Shown here piece by piece: positions 1 to 4,778 of a stretch of DNA of 5,957 nucleotides. The notes under the pieces were generated by a model. It saw only the letters and a program-made list of their open reading frames with translations. It did not search any database and had not been told where the DNA came from. The stretch is from the NCBI GenBank assembly GCA_001776425.1, contig MFBN01000026.1:1-5957 (forward strand), written 5' to 3'. The position numbers were made by a program, and so were the translations under genes. The first letter of the stretch is position 1, and every line of letters begins with the position of its first letter. The stretch is from Candidatus Curtissbacteria bacterium RIFCSPLOWO2_01_FULL_37_9 (lineage in GTDB: Bacteria; Patescibacteriota; Microgenomatia; Curtissbacterales; GWA2-41-24).

Positions 1-245
1 ATTGTTAGCTGGACAATAACTTCGGATACGGAAGCTCTTGCATCTATAAAGAATCTAATTTTAGCCGGATCCGTATACCTACTTTCTCCTTCTGCAATGT
101 TAGACTCAACTGATACAGCCGCGCGCGTGACTTGTGACGTTAGACCGTAAAGCTCTTCTTTGGGAAGTTTTTTGCTTAGCTTATAAACCTCAAGGGTAAG
201 TTTATGCGCTCTTTGCCAAATTTCCAGTTTTCTAAAATCTCCCAT
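1..245 (-). CDS. Four-helix-bundle protein (23S rRNA intervening-sequence protein family), 3' end cut by window edge
   Basis: I translated this frame by hand. It opens MGDFRKLEIWQRAHKL and continues with LPKEELYGLTSQVTRAAVSVESNIAEG (shown split: LPKEELYGLTSQ at residues 28-39, RAAVSVESNIAEG at 41-53). This is the signature of the S23/four-helix-bundle family (TIGR02436, PF05635). Eighty-one complete codons are visible. Family members are usually about 115-130 residues, so the last third lies beyond the left edge. The ATG at 245 is preferred because the family normally begins within a few residues of the F-x-K-L-E-x-W motif. An in-frame ATG at 305 would add 20 residues encoded by the octamer repeat and hairpin, which is unlikely. 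No good Shine-Dalgarno is seen. Members are found inside 23S rRNA intervening sequences and as stand-alone genes, and Avd of diversity-generating retroelements has the same fold. The function of stand-alone copies is not established. It lies 152 bp downstream of the AbiEii-type gene on the same strand and could be co-transcribed with it. Confidence 0.9.
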   Translation of the reverse strand, partial: MGDFRKLEIWQRAHKLTLEVYKLSKKLPKEELYGLTSQVTRAAVSVESNIAEGESRYTDPAKIRFFIDARASVSEVIVQLT

Positions 246-248
246 GAT

Positions 249-288
249 GCCTAATTGCCCAATAGCCTGTTTGCCTAATAGCCAGTTG
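249..288 (-). repeat. Degenerate 8-nt tandem repeat in the leader of the four-helix-bundle gene
   Basis: Read on the plus strand, five consecutive octamers each begin with GCC: GCCTAATT, GCCCAATA, GCCTGTTT, GCCTAATA, GCCAGTTG. On the coding (minus) strand these are G-G-C-(A/T)-A-T-T-A-like units ending 3 bp before the preferred ATG. The 8-nt period is not a multiple of three, which argues against coding. The coding-strand copies contain GGC but no GCC, so they cannot pair with each other and would stay single-stranded in RNA. Repeats with this period are consistent with a protein-binding leader or a slippage-prone tract. Function is unknown. Confidence 0.6.
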
Positions 289-303
289 AGCTTATAGCTC
301 AAC
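285..303. repeat. Perfect inverted repeat (8-bp stem, 3-nt loop) upstream of the octamer repeat
   Basis: GTTGAGCT-TAT-AGCTCAAC is a perfect palindromic stem with a 3-base loop. It directly adjoins the last octamer unit and lies about 40 nt upstream of the four-helix-bundle ATG. It is not followed by a T-run on either strand (minus-strand continuation is TGGCTATTAGG), so it does not read as an intrinsic terminator. An RNA hairpin or an operator for a dimeric regulator are both possible. Confidence 0.6.
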
Positions 304-397
304 ATACCATATGAAAAAAGAGGCGGAAAGTAGATCAAAACAAGTCAAAATAAGGCATATTTTCACGATGGATCGACCAATGCTTAAGATCTAATGA

Positions 398-1048
398 TTA
401 ACGCTTCTTGAGGATTGACAGCTGGTATTTTTTAACTTCGGTAAAGATATGGTCTTTGGTCTTCTGCCAAGAGAAATCTGGGTCAAGTACCTTAATTAAT
501 CTTTGGTTGTTATCTTCAATATCTTCAAAATAAGTCAGGGCTCTTTGTGAATAGTAACTATTAAAAGTGGGATATTTTTTGTTGGCAAAAGAAAACAAAT
601 CTTTTAGGGTGAATTTTTTTAATAAATAAAAGATGTCGATATAATCTCTTTTTGCCGGACGGTGGCTAACTGCGACTAGTTTCATAGCGGCGATATCCTC
701 AAGACTGGCAAGAAGTATGCCTTGGTAAAGTACAGGTTTTTCAATAAGGCGATATTGATACCAAAAAAAAGAAAGGTCGACATCGTAAACTTTACAAAAG
801 ACTGTGTCTTTTTTCTGGGAAATTTTTACTGCCTGGTTTTTAAATGTGTTCTCAATTTTCTCATAAAGATCAGGTGAAGAGAAATGTTTGGGATTATAGA
901 AATCAAAGTCAAGGGATGTACGGTGGTTAATCTGCAGTGCAAGAGCTGTACCGCCGGCCATATAAAATCCAAGCTTTTCCAAAAATTTAAGCTTGGCAAA
1001 AACTTTTACTTGTTTCTTGTTTAAAATATCTGGATAGAACACAGGCAT
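398..1048 (-). CDS. AbiEii/AbiGii-type nucleotidyltransferase (toxin component of a type IV-like toxin-antitoxin pair)
   Basis: The 216-residue product carries the nucleotidyltransferase-fold motifs of the AbiEii family (PF08843, DUF1814). A G-G-T-A-L-A-L motif at residues 32-38 is followed by H-R-T-S-L-D-F-D-F at 42-50, with D47 and D49 as likely metal ligands. V-D-L-S-F-F lies at 90-95. A K-L-V-A motif at 123-126 precedes R-D-Y-I-D at 134-138, matching the third conserved block. AbiEii enzymes are toxins that transfer nucleotides onto cellular targets; here the target is unknown. The length is close to that of the short stand-alone forms in this family. The ATG is immediately adjacent to the TAA of the upstream 95-residue gene. 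The bases in front of it are pyrimidine-rich (CTCTCTCC) with no Shine-Dalgarno, so translation probably depends on re-initiation after the upstream gene. All motif residues are present, so it looks intact. A housekeeping nucleotidyltransferase is less likely given the motif set and the partner gene. Confidence 0.88.
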   Translation of the reverse strand: MPVFYPDILNKKQVKVFAKLKFLEKLGFYMAGGTALALQINHRTSLDFDFYNPKHFSSPDLYEKIENTFKNQAVKISQKKDTVFCKVYDVDLSFFWYQYRLIEKPVLYQGILLASLEDIAAMKLVAVSHRPAKRDYIDIFYLLKKFTLKDLFSFANKKYPTFNSYYSQRALTYFEDIEDNNQRLIKVLDPDFSWQKTKDHIFTEVKKYQLSILKKR

Positions 1049-1336
1049 TTAAGGAGAGAGGTTGAGTACGGATCTTTTGAGAACATCTTCGGGAAGTTTA
1101 AGATCGAGAATTTTCAGCCAGTAGGTAAGAGTCTCGGATAGCCACATACCCCTTATAGGCGAAGAGACGACTTCCTTGATTTCTTGTAGGGTATAGTTTG
1201 CACCTAACCATCGAATGGCTCTATCGTCTCCTTTGTTGAGGATTTCGGTGATAATGAGTTTTTTATCGCGCTTTTTGTCCATTTTGGACAGGTCATATGA
1301 TGCCAGACAGCTTTGCAAAAATTTAGGGAGAGCCAT
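1049..1336 (-). CDS. DUF6922-type small protein, likely antitoxin partner of the AbiEii-type gene
   Basis: This 95-residue protein has the pattern MALPKFLQSCLASYDL, then K-K-R-D-K-K-L-I-I-T-E-I-L-N-K-G at about residues 21-36, R-A-I-R-W-L-G at 39-45, S-P-I-R-G-M-W at 59-65 and L-T-Y-W at 70-73. I recognise it as the DUF6922 type of protein that commonly precedes AbiEii-like nucleotidyltransferases in Patescibacteria and Bacteroidetes. By position it replaces the AbiEi antitoxin, which in classic AbiE pairs is a longer winged-helix DNA-binding repressor. It is basic and predicted mainly helical from sequence, but I see no clear helix-turn-helix. The antitoxin role is inferred from gene order and coupling, not from motifs. 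Its ATG lies 7 nt after an extended -10 box, so the mRNA is probably leaderless. Its TAA is followed directly by the toxin ATG, which suggests coupled translation of antitoxin first, then toxin. Confidence 0.8.
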   Translation of the reverse strand: MALPKFLQSCLASYDLSKMDKKRDKKLIITEILNKGDDRAIRWLGANYTLQEIKEVVSSPIRGMWLSETLTYWLKILDLKLPEDVLKRSVLNLSP

Positions 1337-1342
1337 ATGGAT

Positions 1343-1371
1343 ATTTTAGCAAATTGGTTCGGCAATTTCCA
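1343..1371 (-). promoter_or_regulatory. Predicted leaderless promoter for the DUF6922-AbiEii operon
   Basis: On the minus strand, TAAAAT (complement of 1343-1348) is preceded by TGC, giving an extended -10. TGGAAA (complement of 1366-1371) sits 17 bp upstream as a 4/6 match to the -35 consensus. Seven bases downstream of the -10 is position 1336, the A of the ATG. Transcription would therefore start at the start codon itself, matching the absence of a Shine-Dalgarno. Confidence 0.55.
1351..1368. promoter_or_regulatory. Candidate operator: AAATTG-6-CAATTT inverted repeat
   Basis: Two perfect 6-bp inverted arms (1351-1356 and 1363-1368) are separated by GTTCGG, with arm starts 12 bp apart, about one helical turn. 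The repeat fills the spacer of the minus-strand promoter and overlaps the -35 hexamer shared by both promoters. A dimer bound here could repress the toxin-antitoxin operon and affect the divergent gene. AbiE-type antitoxins repress their own promoters through inverted repeats, but whether this DUF6922 protein binds DNA is not known. A 12-bp AT-rich match can also arise by chance. Confidence 0.35.
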
Positions 1372-1395
1372 CTATGGGTTAATTTATGGTAAAAT
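1366..1395 (+). promoter_or_regulatory. Predicted near-leaderless promoter for the 1123-residue gene
   Basis: TAAAAT at 1390-1395 is preceded by TGG (1387-1389), an extended -10 like the one on the opposite strand. TTTCCA at 1366-1371 is a 4/6 match to the -35 at an 18-bp spacing. The ATG begins 10 nt after the -10, so the 5' leader would be about 0-5 nt. A short CAGG at 1397-1400 could be a weak ribosome-binding site only if transcription started further upstream. The same six base pairs act as the -35 candidate for the divergent operon. Confidence 0.5.
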
Positions 1396-1404
1396 ACAGG
1401 CACT

Positions 1405-4400
1405 ATGTCAGAAGGTGAATCTATACAAGGTAGAGGACATGAAAATCATCCGCCAACAAGATCAACGGCAGACAAAGAGGCTACAAAAGCCCATCAACAA
1501 GAAACTAGAAAAAAACCAGAGGCAGGGCAACACTTAAGGGATATAGAGAGAGCACAGAAGGCAGCTGAAGTTTCTGCGCAAAAAACTGCGGGGGCAGTAG
1601 CTGATTCAAGCAGAAATATTGAGCGGGAGTCAGAGATTACAGAATCAGTAGAGGTGGTTGAAACAACCCTGCCGATTGTTAAATCACCAGAGCCTCTGGC
1701 TACATTACCCCGCGAGGAAGTTATAACTAAACTTAAGGAAGCGAAGATCGATCTTGTAGTACCAGATGATTGGGACGGTTTGAAAGAATGGGGCAGGGAG
1801 GAAATTCTAGCCAAATCTGGAGTGGTTAACGAAGTTGAACCCGAAATTAAAGAAAAAGAGATAGAAGGCAGGGGATATTTATACTGGCAAAAAGATAGAA
1901 TTACAAAGCAGGTATACGGGTTCAGTAAAGATTTAACGCGTGATGAAGCAAAAGCCGTTTTAGCATCTTTTGGCATTAAAGAAACCCTCCCTATAAGTTG
2001 GAACAGACAAAGTCTTGAAACTAAAAAATATTGGCTTGTAGAAAGGGGAGTAGAGCCGTTAGTAGCAGTTCTCAAGGTAGAGGGAGGGATGGTTGTTGAT
2101 GATAGTGATCTTTTCAGATTATCACCTAAGCAAACCGAGAGAATTTTTGACTTTAATCCTCCAGAAAACTGGTCGAGATTAACTTACAATGAAAGGTTCC
2201 CGATTTTACTGTCGCAAAGTATTATTCCAGCAATCTCTGGGGCAGGCCCCCAGAAGCCAGAGTGGGATGATGTAATGTTACTCAACCCGGATTATACGAA
2301 TACTAAACCTGTAGGTCCTGGTAATCCACGTCAAATACCTAACCCCGAGGCGACTGCCAGGCAGAATCTGCCTACAATAATAGAGAGAAAAATTCAGCTG
2401 ATTAACGAAGTTTTAGTAAGCACTGCGCCCGATTCTGATTGGAACGAATTGAATTTACGACAGATCGATCTCGTAGACTACATGATAGGTGGAGCCTTTG
2501 AAAATTATCCTCTTTTGAAACTCCAATTAGACGAGATACAAAAATTAAGAAGAACTTATTATGCTAGAGGTGATCGTTTAGAGATTCTCAAGTTTGATGG
2601 TGTTATGAACCCAGGATTTATGGGCGCGCTTGAGACAAAACTTAGTCAGCTGCACTTGGAATTCCAAGATAGATTTACGGGGTATCCGACAGACTTTCGA
2701 AGAGAATACTTTGGTGATTTAATAAATTTGACAGCAGATAGGCTCACATCGGTAGAAGGTGGTTTCTACACAGAAGATGCTGTTACAGCAGAATTACTGG
2801 GGAAAGCAGCACAAGGCCCTAAAGAGTTGCCTGAAAATCTGAAAGGGATGAGAGAATGGTATGTTCTTGCAGTGAAGTTGCCTCATTTAAGGAGAATCCT
2901 TGAAGAACATAGAGATATCGCTAACATAACAGATCCTGATGAATTTTCGGCTGCTATCAGACGCGGAATGATGAGGGCAGACTCTACGGGAATGAGCGGT
3001 GCAGAACTTAGTAATTATTATCAAAGAATATCAGCGCTTGTTAATAAATTCCCGGCTAACAACTGGAAAGATATGGAAAAGCGAAATGCACTACAAGCGG
3101 AAATACAAGCAGCATTACTTGAGGCTGAATTGTTTATACTAACTCAAAGTGATGAAGCTAATCCAGAGAAAATGACACCTATTCTAGCAAGGATACAGAA
3201 CGAATCTGCCGAAAAAGGGATTAATTCACTACAAATTGGGTTTAGAAGGTTTAGGATGACGGATCTAAATGGAAATGCGATATTGGGCGATGATAAAAAC
3301 CCAATTTATGAAGATGAGGTTATAAAGAAGCCTTACGATTTCAATTTAAAGAGTGATATTTTAAATATTCTTAACTACGAACTAGCTGAAGAACAATTGT
3401 TATATAGGGAAATTGAAAACGCCCAGAGAGAAAGACGGCCATTAAATGTTGCGCTTTTTACAGCGAGAAGAATACAGGCACCTATGAGTTTATCAAAGGA
3501 TGACATAGAAAAATGGCGTGAAGAAAACACTATTCTTGGGGCAACTAATCGTGTATACGAATTCGGTCCACCCGGCGCAAGGCGTAAGCATGCAAAAGGT
3601 TTAACGTATATTGAACGGCAACATATGCTTATGCATAAAAGAATTCGCAAACACTTGCTGGAAGTTCGGGGGATGAAGCCTGATCAAGTAAGAAATATGG
3701 AGATTATAATAAGGGCAGCAAATTTAAGCGCTTTTAGATATAAATTATCTTTTGGAATGTCCGAATATGATGGTATTGAAATTTATGGGCCGGAGGGGAA
3801 AGGTAAGCCTACTTACACAATTATTAGCCCAAGAGTTCCATTATTTGGAAGGCATGCTGATAATCCCTTTAAGTTTTTTAGAAACGAACTTCGAGGAAGG
3901 CCCTTAGAGACGAATCGAGCCTTAGAAGAGTCAAAACCTTTTGGCTATATGGTTCCTAGTGCAAGAGTTCAAGTGAGGGAAGCATCTACTATGTTTTTAA
4001 ATCCTGATGACTCTCCGAAAATTTACGATGTGGTTGGTTTAAATGCACGTTGGAGTTTATCTTTAGCGGCAAATGCAACCGTATACGATGCCCATAAAGC
4101 GCTTACAAAGATAATTATGAAGAAGTTTAATAAAACTGAGATGGCATCAAGCCCAATTGCTATGGCTGAACTGATTGATAATGGTAATGTCCGCTTTGGA
4201 TATAAAGCTGTTACACCTGCTGATGTAGCTAACCTGATTGATTACGAAGAAGAGGTAAGAGAAATGTCGCGTTATCATTATTGGGATGTATTTAATGATA
4301 GAGCAGGTGTAATTAAAGAATACGAAGCTATGCAAGATTATTTAAAAATGCCATCTTTTGAAAATCTGATTAAACTTTACACGACTGCTCACTTTTCTGG

Positions 4401-4776
4401 AAGACCCGTCAGAATTTGGGATAATGTAGAAGATGCAGTTGAGGCGCAACACAAGATTGAGCAAAAAGTTAAAAAGTGGTTCAACGCCAAAAATAAAGGT
4501 ACTGCTTATGAAACTTATACATTAATTAAGGAAACTGTATCAAGGGGCATATTAGATCCTGAAAAAGAAGAAGTTTTACACAGAAAATTATTAGGTATTG
4601 GACCGCTGCCTGGGATAGGGCCGGTAAGAACAATTAGATTTTTGGCAGAATTTATAGATGGCCAGATTGCAAGGAGATGGGTAAAAAGTTTACCAACTAG
4701 TATTATTGCTGGGTTCTGGGATCTAATTTCGGGGATATTTAAATATTCCGTAGGCGAATTTGCTCCGAGTAGGTAA
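1405..4776 (+). CDS. Large 1123-residue protein of unknown function, convergent with a type IV secretion-like gene
   Basis: I do not recognise a family. Residues 1-100 are hydrophilic, rich in Glu, Lys, Gln and Ala, and probably disordered. Three degenerate repeats of about 37 residues follow (103-141, 179-217, 239-275), each with a P-x-x-W (or P-x-S-W) core and a downstream L-(x)n-G-V/I-I end. A Pro/Asn-rich linker spans about 281-320. Residues 321-760 are mostly predicted helical. A mixed segment at about 780-890 includes G-P-E-G-K-G-K-P at 795-802, which is not a standard P-loop. Helices then run to a C-terminus with GIGPLPGIGP (1064-1073) and a hydrophobic stretch (1098-1116). There is no signal peptide and no clear membrane span before that stretch. 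The whole protein contains no cysteine. The ATG at 1405 is the only ATG before about residue 229 and sits 10 nt after an extended -10. The stop lies 2 bp from that of the VirB6/TrbL-like gene, so a cytoplasmic secretion component or a substrate is possible but unproven. Confidence 0.9.
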   Translation: MSEGESIQGRGHENHPPTRSTADKEATKAHQQETRKKPEAGQHLRDIERAQKAAEVSAQKTAGAVADSSRNIERESEITESVEVVETTLPIVKSPEPLATLPREEVITKLKEAKIDLVVPDDWDGLKEWGREEILAKSGVVNEVEPEIKEKEIEGRGYLYWQKDRITKQVYGFSKDLTRDEAKAVLASFGIKETLPISWNRQSLETKKYWLVERGVEPLVAVLKVEGGMVVDDSDLFRLSPKQTERIFDFNPPENWSRLTYNERFPILLSQSIIPAISGAGPQKPEWDDVMLLNPDYTNTKPVGPGNPRQIPNPEATARQNLPTIIERKIQLINEVLVSTAPDSDWNELNLRQIDLVDYMIGGAFENYPLLKLQLDEIQKLRRTYYARGDRLEILKFDGVMNPGFMGALETKLSQLHLEFQDRFTGYPTDFRREYFGDLINLTADRLTSVEGGFYTEDAVTAELLGKAAQGPKELPENLKGMREWYVLAVKLPHLRRILEEHRDIANITDPDEFSAAIRRGMMRADSTGMSGAELSNYYQRISALVNKFPANNWKDMEKRNALQAEIQAALLEAELFILTQSDEANPEKMTPILARIQNESAEKGINSLQIGFRRFRMTDLNGNAILGDDKNPIYEDEVIKKPYDFNLKSDILNILNYELAEEQLLYREIENAQRERRPLNVALFTARRIQAPMSLSKDDIEKWREENTILGATNRVYEFGPPGARRKHAKGLTYIERQHMLMHKRIRKHLLEVRGMKPDQVRNMEIIIRAANLSAFRYKLSFGMSEYDGIEIYGPEGKGKPTYTIISPRVPLFGRHADNPFKFFRNELRGRPLETNRALEESKPFGYMVPSARVQVREASTMFLNPDDSPKIYDVVGLNARWSLSLAANATVYDAHKALTKIIMKKFNKTEMASSPIAMAELIDNGNVRFGYKAVTPADVANLIDYEEEVREMSRYHYWDVFNDRAGVIKEYEAMQDYLKMPSFENLIKLYTTAHFSGRPVRIWDNVEDAVEAQHKIEQKVKKWFNAKNKGTAYETYTLIKETVSRGILDPEKEEVLHRKLLGIGPLPGIGPVRTIRFLAEFIDGQIARRWVKSLPTSIIAGFWDLISGIFKYSVGEFAPSR

Positions 4777-4778
4777 TT

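Larger units (their letters stand above)
246..397. other. Intergenic spacer between the AbiEii-type and four-helix-bundle genes
   Basis: This 152-bp spacer holds the octamer repeat and the hairpin at its left end. The remaining part (304-397) is AT-rich and contains no convincing gene on either strand. No hairpin followed by a T-run ends the upstream operon on the minus strand; the only T6 tract (complement of about 313-319) lacks a stem in front of it. A weak TGG-TATGTT extended -10 can be read on the minus strand at about 302-310, but its -35 is poor. Read-through from the upstream pair is as likely as a separate promoter. Confidence 0.5.

Noticed and set aside
1..245. Four-helix-bundle gene as the Avd accessory gene of a diversity-generating retroelement
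   Set aside because: No reverse transcriptase, template repeat or adenine-variable target region is visible. The family is far wider than Avd, and the sequence matches the general rRNA-intervening-sequence type.
1051..1061. AAGGAGAGAGG as a strong Shine-Dalgarno
   Set aside because: It is on the plus strand, where no gene starts nearby. On the minus strand, which carries the genes here, the same bases are pyrimidine-rich.
1313..1537. Open frame of 74 codons on the plus strand overlapping the start of the large gene
   Set aside because: It crosses the divergent promoters and runs out of frame inside the large gene. It has no recognisable family pattern and starts within the antisense of the antitoxin gene.
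1494..2075. 193-codon open frame antisense to the large gene
   Set aside because: Its Ser/Leu/Thr-rich product is typical of the mirror image of a charged coding sequence, and the plus-strand frame continues as one long gene through it.
4597..4625. ACCG...CGGT imperfect stem near the end of the large gene
   Set aside because: It is explained by the repetitive coding of GIGPLPGIGP and is not followed by a T-run.
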